Origin: Tragulus kanchil | Taxonomy: Eukaryota; Chordata; Mammalia; Artiodactyla; Tragulidae | Reading direction: 5' to 3' | DNA length: 64,000 bases | Assembly (NCBI GenBank): GCA_022376925.1 | Contig: JAIOJX010000003.1 | Span: forward strand, 34,482,874-34,546,873 | In this document: in pieces, positions 45,769 through 56,030 of the stretch | How the letters are laid out: each line of letters opens with the position of its first letter | How positions within the stretch are numbered: position 1 is the stretch's first letter | The notes under the pieces: generated by a model | Database searches by the model: none | The model's input: the letters and a program-made list of their open reading frames with translations, nothing else | Told to the model about the DNA's origin: nothing | Made by a program: the position numbers and the translations under genes

Positions 45769-46209
45769 TCACTTAGCAGTCAGGGAGCACCCATAGCTGT
45801 CTTGCCTGGGCTGGACTGTTTCATTTGCATTTTCTTCCATAGCTACTGCACGCATTTTTGGGCACCCAGGAAAGAGAGGCTTGTGAAAGTAATTATACAG
45901 CATGGAAAGCTAAGTGCTGACTATCCTAAAATGTGAGGAAGAGGCAATCTGGAGAGATCAGAGGTCTGGATTCTTGTCTTGACTGTTAATGAGTTAGGAC
46001 ACTTCTGGTTCCAGCTGCTGTAGATGTGACTCAGAGAGTTTGATTGTGGGTCAAAATCAGAAGAAAGCCTTCACTCGTTCCAGGAGGACTGTGTAAGGAA
46101 CCAAAGTATGGAGATTAACAGAGCGTCTCCATGATTTATGAGGAAACTCTCCATGATTTACGAGGAAAATCTAAAGCTTTTTTACTAGAATGGAATACAG
46201 ATGAAAAAA
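45769..46209. other. Unassigned sequence
   Basis: No repeat or gene recognised. A 12-14 base A run lies near 46206. Confidence 0.4.
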
Positions 46210-46385
46210 AAAAAAAACTAACTTCACTGGATAATAATCAGGTGCCATCACCTCTCATTGAATGCTCTGATTAACTCAGATTATAGATATTATCTTCAGG
46301 TTACAGATGAGAAAGTTGGGATTGAAAAATCTTAGGGAACTTTTCCTAGGTATGGCATTCAAATCTAGACTTTTTGAGTCTACAT
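46210..46385 (+). mobile_element. Probable MIR SINE
   Basis: Weak sense MIR match: 'ttatcttcaggttacagatg', 'agaaagttgggattgaaa', 'agggaacttttcctaggta', 'ggcattcaaatctagac'. Core and 3' part only. Confidence 0.5.
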
Positions 46386-46492
46386 ATAATTATCTTGTGT
46401 CATAGAGCCAAAACTTCTCAAAGAAGAGCTTGGTATATAGCTTAAGATGTATCCTTAAAGTCAGGCTTTAAAACATGCCCCTCCAGAGACTC

Positions 46493-46672
46493 CCCTGGTG
46501 GTCCAGTGGTGAAGGTTTCCCCACCCAATGCTGGGGGTGCAGGTCAATCCCTGGTTGAGAGCTAAGACCCTACATGCATTGAAGCCAAGAAACTAAAACA
46601 TAAATGGAAGCACTGTTGTAATACATTCAGTAAAGACTCTAAAAATGGTCTTCATCAAAAAATTAAAGAGAA
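46493..46672 (+). mobile_element. tRNA-derived ruminant SINE
   Basis: The sense head 'ctcccctggtggtccagtgg' carries the tRNA-Glu-like A-box region, followed by 'caggtcaatccctggttgag', 'gaagcactgttgtaataca' and 'cagtaaagactctaaaaatg'. Its tail is the same as the fragment at 455-560 and differs from the CHR-type copies elsewhere in the window. Confidence 0.78.
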
Positions 46673-46904
46673 AAAAAACATGCTGTCCCTATGGTCACTC
46701 TCCATCTTCACTTTTGCCTTGTTACTTATTCATCTAGTTATTCCTTAAAAAAAATACTCATGAAGTGTAAGAATGGATAAAAAAACTCTGGTACATATAT
46801 ACAATGGAGTACTTCTCAGCTGTAAAAAGAAATGCGGAAGAGTCAGCCCTAATGAGGTGGCTGGATCTAGAACGTATCATCAAAAGTGAAGTCAGTCAGA
46901 AAGA

Positions 46905-47770
46905 GAAGGACAAATACAGTATATTAACACATATATATGGAATCTAACAGGACGGTGATGATGGCACATGCAGTGAAGCAACGGAAAGACAGACGTGGAC
47001 AGTGGACATATGGACACTGTGGGGAAGGAACAGAGGGTGGGAGGTGTAAAGGAAGTAGCATGAAGGCCTGTACTATCATAAGTGAAGAAAATAGCTATAG
47101 TCATTGCTCTGTGAGAAAAGGGGATCCTTCAGGGGTGCTGTGTGATGGTTGGGAGGGATGGGAAGGGGGGATATACATATGACTAATTTGGGAACATGCA
47201 TATCGGTAAACAACAAAACTCTGTAAAAGTTAAAAGTAAAATAAAGGTTTAAAAAAAAAAAGAAATGCAGAAGAATCAGCCCTAATGAGGTGGATGAATC
47301 TAGAACCTATTATAAAAAGTGAAGTAAGTCAAAAAGAGAAGGACAAATACAGTATATTAACACATATATATGGAATCTAACAGGACGGTGATGATGGCAC
47401 ATGCAGTGAAGCAACGGAAAGACAGACGTGGACAGTGGACATATGGACACTGTGGGGAAGGAACAGAGGGTGGGAGGTGTAAAGGAAGTAGCATGAAGGC
47501 CTGTACTATCATAAGTGAAGAAAATAGCTATAGTCATTGCTCTGTGAGAAAAGGGGATCCTTCAGGGGTGCTGTGTGATGGTTGGGAGGGATGGGAAGGG
47601 GGGATATACATATGACTAATTTGGGAACATGCATATCGGTAAACAACAAAACTCTGTAAAAGTTAAAAGTAAAATAAAGGTTTAAAAAAAAAAAGAAATG
47701 CAGAAGAATCAGCCCTAATGAGGTGGATGAATCTAGAACCTATTATAAAAAGTGAAGTAAGTCAAAAAGA
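46905..47770 (+). repeat. 433 bp direct duplication within the L1 array
   Basis: 46905-47337 recurs at 47338-47770 with almost no change. Breakpoints fall at matching places of L1 units 1 and 3 ('agagaaggacaaatacag' versus 'agagaaagacaagtacag'). Unit 2 therefore begins like unit 3 and ends like unit 1. Its length, position in homologous repeats and clean junction set it apart from the ~1.1 kb pairs. Confidence 0.9.
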
Positions 47771-47792
47771 GAAAGACAAGTACAGTATATTA

Positions 47793-47810
47793 ACACACAC
47801 ACACACACAC
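47793..47810. repeat. CA microsatellite in L1 unit 3
   Basis: An 'ac' run where units 1 and 2 have 'aacacatatatatgg'. It expanded by slippage in unit 3 only. Confidence 0.88.
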
Positions 47811-48035
47811 ATATATATGGAATCTAGTAGGATGGTAATGGTAATGCACACAGTGAAGCGATGGAAAAACAGACATAGAGAACAGACGTATGGCCATTGT
47901 GGGGAATGTACAGTGGATGGGAGGCATAGAGGGAGTAACATGGAAACCTATACTCTCATATGTGGAAAAGATAGCTATAGTCATTGCACTCTGGGAATAG
48001 GGGATCCTGCACGGGCGCAGTGCGATGGCCTGGTG

Positions 48036-48114
48036 GGATGGGACTGGGTGGTGCGGGGGGTGGGGGGGGAGGGGTGTGACTGGGAGGTAGGTGGAGGAGG
48101 GAGGGGGCCAGGGA
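48036..48114 (+). other. G-rich tract with G-quadruplex potential
   Basis: Runs of 3 to 8 G separated by 1-7 bases ('ggggggtggggggggagggg' at 48055-48074, then 'gggaggtaggtggaggaggg'). It lies in the L1 3' UTR of unit 3, where L1 elements often carry a polypurine G-rich tract. Units 1 and 2 have a shorter version ('gggagggatgggaagggggg'). Confidence 0.75.
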
Positions 48115-48239
48115 TATACATATGACTAATCTGGGATTATACATATCTGCAAACAAGAAAGCTCTGTAAAAGTAAAAAGTAAAATAAAAAAAGAATAAAT
48201 GTCTTAGTAAAGAGAAAAAAAAATATTCATGAAGTATAA

Positions 48240-48495
48240 ACTGAATGCCAGATGTCCATATGTGATGTCTCTGTATCATTTATATATAAGATTCTGCTGC
48301 TGTGGTTGCTTTCCGCATGTATAATGGGATGCGGGAGGCTGGTGGGTGGGCAGCAGCGCTTCCCCCCTGAAAGGGCAGAGCTATCCCATGAGCAACAGAC
48401 CTGCTAAGGGCTCTGTGGTCTCACTGTGTCACACGCTCTTTGTCTTAAGTATTTTTTTAAATCATGATCTGTGATTATTTTACTTAAATTTCAGT
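48240..48495. other. Unassigned, locally GC-rich sequence
   Basis: 48290-48430 is GC-richer than its surroundings but has no CpG cluster, frame or known repeat that I recognise. Confidence 0.35.
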
Positions 48496-49261
48496 AAAGC
48501 AAACAAATAACCACCAAAAAAACTCCAAAACCAAACCCATTGTTAACCTTATCTAGCAATTTTATAACTCGAAAGGCCTTGTTATGCAAGTTAGTAAAAG
48601 TTTATGGAGATTATTTTCTTTTTAAAGGAAAATCAGTTTGGTCCAAAGAATAAGAACTTTGTAGCCAAAAAGTTTTTTAAGAGGTTACAGTAAAAACTAA
48701 GAGTATATCTTCAGTCTTTTTTTAATCACTTGAAATCTGTGCTTATCCTCAAATAACTGTTTTCTGATATCCGTTTCATCATCAGTAATACCATCCAGTC
48801 ATATTGATTAAAAACACATATAACAGAATAGTTCCACAAACTGTTTATCAGTATTGGAAATAAGACTGAATATTATTGGGACACATCAGCTACTAGAATC
48901 CTCCTTGCTTTATACAGGGAGAATTCTCTTGGGACTATGACAATCAATAATTTGGATATATAAAAGCATAATAGATTCAAAATCATGGACAAAGTGGGCT
49001 TCCTGGGGAAGCAGCTTTGAGGAAGGAGGTATACATTTACATTGAGACTTTTTTTTCTTACATAATATTTAGAAGAAAACTAATAATAATCAAGTTTTAA
49101 TGATTTGCATTTTCTCCTGTTCCTGGGATCAGTGCCTACCTTAAAATACCTTCAGAAAAGAATGTGATGTTCAGATTGGTGACTGCATTGACTTACTAGG
49201 AGGGCTATTCCCAGTCTTTGAGTTATATTAAGACTGTATGAATGTGTTCATGTATTAGACA

Positions 49262-49470
49262 AAGCAAGGGCTCTGGTCTATATTCTGGTCCCATGAACTA
49301 TTAGCTGGGTAATTTAGGCTAAGTTACTTAACCTCTGCCTATCTCAACTTCCCCATCAAAAAATAGGAATCAGATTGAACTATCTTAGTGGGTTATCATG
49401 GTGATTAAATTATATCTTATAAGGAAATTACATAAAACCATTCTAAGCATCTAGTGCTAAATAATGATTC
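49262..49470 (-). mobile_element. MIR SINE
   Basis: Antisense MIR: 'gctgggtaatttaggctaag', 'ttacttaacctctgcctatc', 'aacttccccatcaaaaaata', 'ggttatcatggtgattaaat'. Core well preserved. Confidence 0.82.
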
Positions 49471-50338
49471 TGAAGCTATTTCAAAGTCTCACTTCTCAGA
49501 TTTGCTGCTACTTCCATGAATATCTCTTAAGTCTACTGAATTGAGAAATAATTTCTCATTTTTTTATTCAGAAAAGCAAACAAATAACCACCAAAAAAAC
49601 TCCAAAACCAAACCCATTGTTAACCTTATCTAGCAATTTTATAACTCGAAAGGCCTTGTTATGCAAGTTAGTAAAAGTTTATGGAGATTATTTTCTTTTT
49701 AAAGGAAAATCAGTTTGGTCCAAAGAATAAGAACTTTGTAGCCAAAAAGTTTTTTAAGAGGTTACAGTAAAAACTAAGAGTATATCTTCAGTCTTTTTTT
49801 AATCACTTGAAATCTGTGCTTATCCTCAAATAACTGTTTTCTGATATCCGTTTCATCATCAGTAATACCATCCAGTCATATTGATTAAAAACACATATAA
49901 CAGAATAGTTCCACAAACTGTTTATCAGTATTGGAAATAAGACTGAATATTATTGGGACACATCAGCTACTAGAATCCTCCTTGCTTTATACAGGGAGAA
50001 TTCTCTTGGGACTATGACAATCAATAATTTGGATATATAAAAGCATCATAGATTCAAAATCATGGACAAAGTGGGCTTCCTGGGGAAGCAGCTTTGAGGA
50101 AGGAGGTATACATTTACATTGAGACTTTTTTTTCTTACATAATATTTAGAAGAAAACTAATAATAATCAAGTTTTAATGATTTGCATTTTCTCCTGTTCC
50201 TGGGATCAGTGCCTACCTTAAAATACCTTCAGAAAAGAATGTGATGTTCAGATTGGTGACTGCATTGACTTACTAGGAGGGCTATTCCCAGTCTTTGAGT
50301 TATATTAAGACTGTATGAATGTGTTCATGTATTAGACA

Positions 50339-50547
50339 AAGCAAGGGCTCTGGTCTATATTCTGGTCCCATGAACTATTAGCTGGGTAATTTAGGCTAAG
50401 TTACTTAACCTCTGCCTATCTCAACTTCCCCATCAAAAAATAGGAATCAGATTGAACTATCTTAGTGGGTTATCATGGTGATTAAATTATATCTTATAAG
50501 GAAATTACATAAAACCATTCTAAGCATCTAGTGCTAAATAATGATTC
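50339..50547 (-). mobile_element. MIR SINE (second copy in duplication 17)
   Basis: Repeat of 49262-49470 at +1,077 bp. Confidence 0.82.
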
Positions 50548-50722
50548 TGAAGCTATTTCAAAGTCTCACTTCTCAGATTTGCTGCTACTTCCATGAATAT
50601 CTCTTAAGTCTACTGAATTGAGAAATAATTTCTCATTTTTTTATTCAGAAAACATTTATGCAAAATAATTGACAATCCAACAATAAAAAACTAATGTTTT
50701 CAAATTGTCTTTACATGATGTC

Positions 50723-50948
50723 TATGTGTGTGTCTTCAGTCACTCAGTTGTGTCTAACTCTTTGTGGCCCTGTGGACTGTAGCCCACCGGGCTCCTCTGC
50801 CCATGGAATTTTCCAGGCAAAAATACTGGTGTGGGGTGCCATTTCCTACTTCAGGGGATCTTCCTGACTCAGGGATTGAACCCACATATCTTGTGTCTCT
50901 TGCATTGACAGGCAGATTCTTTACCACTAGCACCACTTGGGAAGCCCC
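50723..50948 (-). mobile_element. Bov-tA SINE with imperfect target-site duplication
   Basis: Full-length reverse-strand copy: 'cttcagtcactcagttgtgt', 'tgtggactgtagcccaccgg', 'ttttccaggcaaaaatactg', head complement 'accacttgggaagcccc'. Flanks 'ctttacatgatgtc' (50709-50722) and 'ctttacactatgtc' (50949-50962) match at 12 of 14 positions. Confidence 0.93.
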
Positions 50949-51044
50949 CTTTACACTATGTCATGATGCTAATCTCAATAATTTCACAGTAAGTCCATGG
51001 GAAAAACCAGAGAGTATATTGTAATTGTAACTGAGAGATGTGTA

Positions 51045-51575
51045 TCTTGTTGGAAATGATGAGAAGAGACTTGGCTACTGGAATAGACAGTCTCTAAGAT
51101 GACCCCCAATGGTCACTGTCTTATGATACTCAGGTTCTTGTGTAATCCCTTCCTCTGAGTATGGGCCGGACTGACGGACTCCTTTCTACAACAGAAGTGA
51201 TGGGAACTTGTTTCTGAAGTTAGGGGATAGACTGGCTTGCTCAATTTCTGTCACTCTCTCAGATCACTCACTCAAGGAGAGGCCAGCTTCTGTGTCATGT
51301 GACAGCTCCATGGAAGGTTCACATGGTGAGGGATCAAGGCTTGCTGAGAACTACAGACGTGAGTCTGGAAGTGGATCTTCCTGACCAGTCAAACCTTCAG
51401 AGGGGACAACAAACCTTGCTCTGAGCTTGACTGGACCTTGTGAGACACTGGAACGGGAGGTACTCAGCTCATAGCACCTGAATTTGTGGCTCATGGAACA
51501 ATGAGATAATAAATGTTTCAAGCTGCTGAGTTTGAGAATACTTTGTTACATAACAGTAGATAACTCATGCCAATA
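51045..51575 (+). mobile_element. Ancient MLT1-like LTR
   Basis: Sense 3' end: 'caatgagataataaatgttt', 'caagctgctgagtttgagaa', 'ttgttacataacagtagata', 'actcatgcc'. It shares the terminal pattern with 34490-34928, but the body is a different subfamily or more decayed. Confidence 0.6.
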
Positions 51576-52744
51576 TTGTTGACTCAAAAGAGACAAATTT
51601 TGGTCCGAGCAGGACTTTTGGAAATCTATGACTTGAGAGCTAAATTCATTACACATCCTTCTCCCCCATCCTCCATCTTACTGAGCTATAATTAACATTT
51701 TTCTTGTGCAGTTCCCAAGCTAAGAATTGTTTTCACATTTTTTTTTTCATCAGAACCCAATAGGTTTTAATAGGAAAATATATCCATTACACTAAGGCAA
51801 CTAAGACACAATGACCATTCTCTGGGCATCACAATCACTCAGTTGAACAGTGTTCAGGAAGGACTGAGCACGGCAGCCCTGACCAAGGCTAACCAAGTCA
51901 TTTTCCATATCTGTGTGTTCAAACAGCTGAAGCTCAAGTCATGAAATGTCTTCCTCTCTGTTCCCACAGGTAACTCTTTTTCATGTTCCTGAATCATATG
52001 GCCCACATTTCCTCTCTACATTCTGTCCTGCTGCACTTCCAGATTGAATGGAAATGTCATTATTGTGTTCTGTACATGGAACTCAATGTTTAAAAAACCA
52101 TGCTGATTAATTCTGCTTTTATGGTTTTGCAAGTTTAAAAGGTTAGAAGAAAAACGAAAAGAAAACAAAGAATAATGTTACTGATGCTTATATTTGGAAA
52201 GCAAGTTCTAAAATATTAACTATCTGTCCCTTTACAGAAAGTTTCCAGACCCCAGAGAGAAACCATCTTCTTGATCCCACAGGGTGATCAGCCCTCCTAT
52301 AGTCCCCTGAAAAAACTGCAGACTGTAGAACAGAGCTGTTCAACACTCCAGATGGTTCACTCTTAAATGAGCTGTCTTTTCTAGTCTGTGCCAAATGTTC
52401 TGTGTGTTCCTCTACACAGGGGTAAAATACACATTATCAGCCATCTCTAATTACATAAAGTTATCCAGACAGAGAATACTTGAAGAACAAAGGCATGCTA
52501 CATGACTATACACACACTGAATTTTATTTTTAAAAGTATATTTAAATTAGTGTTCTTAAAAGGCTAGAATTTGAATAGACTGTGTGTGTCATAGAACCCC
52601 AGTAAACGATGTGTTCTAGATGCCAAGAATCCCTCAGGGCTTAGAGCATGAAGACAATCAGACAACCACCCTATCCATGGATACAGTAAAAGCAAAGAAA
52701 GCGCTAGACAAGTGATACTCAAGGTGTGGTCCACGGACCATTGG
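51576..52744. other. Mostly unassigned; possible hAT-like end
   Basis: No gene recognised. At 52711-52744 'gtgatactcaaggtgtggtc' followed by 'cacggaccattgg' resembles the terminal inverted repeat of MER20/MER5-type hAT-Charlie elements. The remainder shows nothing I can name. Confidence 0.35.
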
Positions 52745-52756
52745 TGGTCTATGTGT

Positions 52757-53244
52757 GCCTGCTAAGTTGCTTCAGTTGTGGTTGACTCTTTGTGACCCTG
52801 TGGAACATAGCCCCCCAGTCTCCTCTGTCCATGAGATTCTCCAGGCAAGAATGCTGAAAGGGTTGCTATGGCCTTCTCCAGGGGATCTTCCCCATGCAGA
52901 GATCAAATCTCCATCTCCTGTGACTCCTGCATTGCAGGAGGGTTCTTTTCTTTTCTTTTCTTTTCTTTTGCCACTTCTATTGGTCTTTTCATTGGTCTTG
53001 TGTGGGCCTCCCATTGCAGTGGCCTCTCTCATTGCAGAGCACCGGCTCTGGGCACATGCTCTCCAGAGCTCCAGCTCGGTAGTTGGACACACTGGTCCAG
53101 CCACTCTGCGGCACATGGGATCTTCCCAGGACAGGGGTCAAACTGGCACCCCTTGCACTGTTAGGCAGTGTCCTTACCCACTGGACCACCAGGGAAGCCC
53201 TGCAGGAGGATTCTTTACCAATGAGCCACTTGGGAAGCCCATGC
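52757..53244 (-). mobile_element. Bov-tA SINE split by a CHR-type SINE
   Basis: The outer reverse-strand Bov-tA runs 'taagttgcttcagttgtggt' to 'ccaggggatcttcccc' and resumes after the nested SINE with 'ttctttaccaatgagccact' and 'tgggaagccc'. The 12 bp perfect repeat 'tggtctatgtgt' at 52745-52756 and 53245-53256 is its target-site duplication. The outer element is thus a complete insertion later broken by another SINE. Confidence 0.94.
52942..53200 (-). mobile_element. CHR-type SINE nested inside a Bov-tA
   Basis: Full-length reverse-strand copy: a pyrimidine tail of five TTTTC units on its left, 'ccacttctattggtctttt', 'gtgggcctcccattgcagtg', 'gtagttggacacactggtcc', head complement 'accaccagggaagccc'. 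The direct repeat 'tgcaggagg' at 52933-52941 and 53201-53209 is its own target-site duplication and consists of Bov-tA sequence. It therefore jumped after this Bov-tA had inserted. Confidence 0.95.
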
Positions 53245-55405
53245 TGGTCTATGTGTTATTTTTAATCTGTTTATAGTAGGAAAAGAACAAAAATGGAAGA
53301 GAGAGCATTTAGAAACTAGTATGGCAACTGACAAACTAATTGTCTTGAATATAAATACTAACAAGATTAAAAGTTGCCTTTTTTCTATCTCTTGATTTTT
53401 TCTATCCAATTTTTCTTGTAATGACTTTCATCACATTTTAGTACAGTGTCACTCTACAAGGGGTTGCAATTCAATAACAGAAACAATCCCTCAGCAAAGG
53501 GAGATTGAAAATGCTTTACAAGGTCATTAAAAAGTCTCCAATATCCTGGAATTAAGATTTTGATGACAAGACCTATTTCTATCAATACTATAAAAATGTT
53601 GGTCAACCATAGCAATGAGCCAAAGCCTACAAACTGAAAGAAATACCTATATGTTGACCAAAAATTAGTCATAGGTACTCTGGATGATCACATACCAGTC
53701 TCACAAACAGGGTGGCTGCCTCTTCTTTCTAAATGCCCTCACCTCTCCATATTTAGTTTAATAGACAAGCAAGATATGTTTAAAGACACTTCTATTATTC
53801 TACTCCATTACACAGAACAGCTCTAAGGAAAGGGGTCACAATAAGTGGATGGAGATGTTGAAAACTTACAGCACATTGTACAGGAATGACACACCTTGAC
53901 ACCACTATTGGGTCCTACCTCCATGACAGTCATGGCTACCAACCAACACATTCTTTCCTGCTGAGCCAAATGCAGCTGCAGGAACCTTCTCATCAGAGCA
54001 TTCTAGGAAGCCAGTACAAATTTATCAGAGTGACCCCACGAGCCAAACCCTCTTTGCCATGTCCAAAAAATTGAGAAGAGCAAGGGTATCACAAGAAGTA
54101 GATCCAAGCCTTGTTCTGACAGCCAGTCATTTGAATCTGATCTATTCTCATTCTCTCTAGATATGTGTGTGTCATCTACAACACATGTGATTAGACTATA
54201 TCAGGGATGCTCATGCTGAAATTCAGTATAATAATTAAAAAATGCTGATGCCCATTCCTCAACTACTGATGTGGCCCGTTTTTAGGTTTCCAATGGCACA
54301 TTAGGCAAAAAATTGGAAAAATTTTAAACTTGGGAAGCCCATGCTGGTCTATGTGTTATTTTTAATCTGTTTATAGTAGGAAAAGAACAAAAATGGAAGA
54401 GAGCATTTAGAAACTAGTATGGCAACTGACAAACTAATTGTCTTGAATATAAATACTAACAAGATTAAAAGTTGCCTTTTTTCTATCTCTTGATTTTTTC
54501 TATCCAATTTTTCTTGTAATGACTTTCATCACATTTTAGTACAGTGTCACTCTACAAGGGGTTGCAATTCAATAACAGAAACAATCCCTCAGCAAAGGGA
54601 GATTGAAAATGCTTTACAAGGTCATTAAAAAGTCTCCAATATCCTGGAATTAAGATTTTGATGACAAGACCTATTTCTATCAATACTATAAAAATGTTGG
54701 TCAACCATAGCAATGAGCCAAAGCCTACAAACTGAAAGAAATACCTATATGTTGACCAAAAATTAGTCATAGGTACTCTGGATGATCACATACCAGTCTC
54801 ACAAACAGGGTGGCTGCCTCTTCTTTCTAAATGCCCTCACCTCTCCATATTTAGTTTAATAGACAAGCAAGATATGTTTAAAGACACTTCTATTATTCTA
54901 CTCCATTACACAGAACAGCTCTAAGGAAAGGGGTCACAATAAGTGGATGGAGATGTTGAAAACTTACAGCACATTGTACAGGAATGACACACCTTGACAC
55001 CACTATTGGGTCCTACCTCCATGACAGTCATGGCTACCAACCAACACATTCTTTCCTGCTGAGCCAAATGCAGCTGCAGGAACCTTCTCATCAGAGCATT
55101 CTAGGAAGCCAGTACAAATTTATCAGAGTGACCCCACGAGCCAAACCCTCTTTGCCATGTCCAAAAAATTGAGAAGAGCAAGGGTATCACAAGAAGTAGA
55201 TCCAAGCCTTGTTCTGACAGCCAGTCATTTGAATCTGATCTATTCTCATTCTCTCTAGATATGTGTGTGTCATCTACAACACATGTGATTAGACTATATC
55301 AGGGATGCTCATGCTGAAATTCAGTATAATAATTAAAAAATGCTGATGCCCATTCCTCAACTACTGATGTGGCCCGTTTTTAGGTTTCCAATGGCACATT
55401 AGGCA
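53228..55405. repeat. Direct tandem duplication 18 (53228-54307 / 54328-55405)
   Basis: Offset is 1,100 bp, falling to 1,098 at 'agagagagca' versus 'agagagca'. After copy 1 the bases 54308-54327 ('aaaattggaaaaattttaaa') are a distorted version of the true continuation after copy 2 ('ttggaaatttaaaag', 55406 on). This is the clearest case of a noisy contig end left in place. Copies hold no recognised element apart from an old hAT-like end. Confidence 0.95.
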
Positions 55406-55475
55406 TTGGAAATTTAAAAGATTCCTCGGTGATTCTAATACACAACCAGATTTGAAAATCACTGGACAAGAGGAT
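55300..55475. mobile_element. Possible MER5/MER20-type hAT fragment
   Basis: 'tcagggatgctcatgctgaa', 'gatgcccattcctcaactac', 'gtgattctaatacacaacca' and 'gatttgaaaatcactgg' follow the 3' half of MER5-type hAT-Charlie elements. The left part also lies at about 54202-54307 through duplication 18. Confidence 0.5.
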
Positions 55476-55839
55476 CTTTGGTTCTTCCAACTCTAATACC
55501 CAAGACTCCATGATCATTTGAAGTAATAATATAGTCAGTCACACAGACTTAGCGTCTACTAGTTAAATTGGATTGGTTAGAATGTGAAGAACTGATGTAG
55601 TCCCTTGGGTGCTTCATAACTAGAAAGCATAAAAGGCATAGGGATTCTGAATTATGAGGTAATAATTCTACCTTAGGTGCATGTGATCCTTACCACTCAG
55701 GCATCACTCTTGTGGGTTTTATGACTCCTCAGGATACCTTGTAAAAATTATTACAGCTCCATAAATCACTGTTGGCTATTATTACAGGTAGTCATAATTT
55801 AAACTAATAATAACTGTTAATAATAACATGCATTGTAAT

Positions 55840-56030
55840 GATCCAAGTTTTTCTTTTTAAGGAGCTCAATGCATTTGATAGATCTTGACTCATTAATTTT
55901 AATATTTCTGTGAAAAGGGCAGAAACCCACAATCATCATCCCATTTCATAGGTGAAAAAACTAAGTTGACCAGTCATCTCATATCACACATGCTTAAATT
56001 CAATCTAGAATCTATAGGTTCTATTCTTAG
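55840..56030 (+). mobile_element. MIR SINE
   Basis: Sense MIR features: 'atagatcttgactcattaat', 'atcatcatcccatttcatag', 'gtgaaaaaactaagttgacc'. Decayed but collinear with the MIR core. Confidence 0.65.

Larger units (their letters stand above)
46753..48239 (+). mobile_element. Array of three tandem L1 3' ends between target-site repeats
   Basis: Three consecutive sense L1 3' ends (46775-47258, 47259-47692, 47693-48200), each with ORF2 end, 3' UTR and a short A tail. All share 'cctaatgaggtgg' and 'atatatggaatct'. The block is flanked by 'aatactcatgaagtgtaa' (46753-46770) and 'aatattcatgaagtataa' (48222-48239), 16 of 18 identical, consistent with an aged target-site duplication around the whole array. 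The third unit is clearly diverged from the first; the second is a mosaic. Confidence 0.8.
48496..50649. repeat. Direct tandem duplication 17 (48496-49572 / 49573-50649)
   Basis: Offset is exactly 1,077 bp. The only difference noted is 'agcataatagat' versus 'agcatcatagat'. The copies meet with a shared A run ('cagaaaa'). Contains a MIR and otherwise unassigned DNA. (Number 16 is the 433 bp pair in the L1 array.). Confidence 0.95.

Noticed and set aside
52755..53276. 173-codon plus-strand open frame, the longest in the window
   Set aside because: It runs through Bov-tA into a nested CHR-type SINE and out again. The frame is a by-product of SINE sequence.
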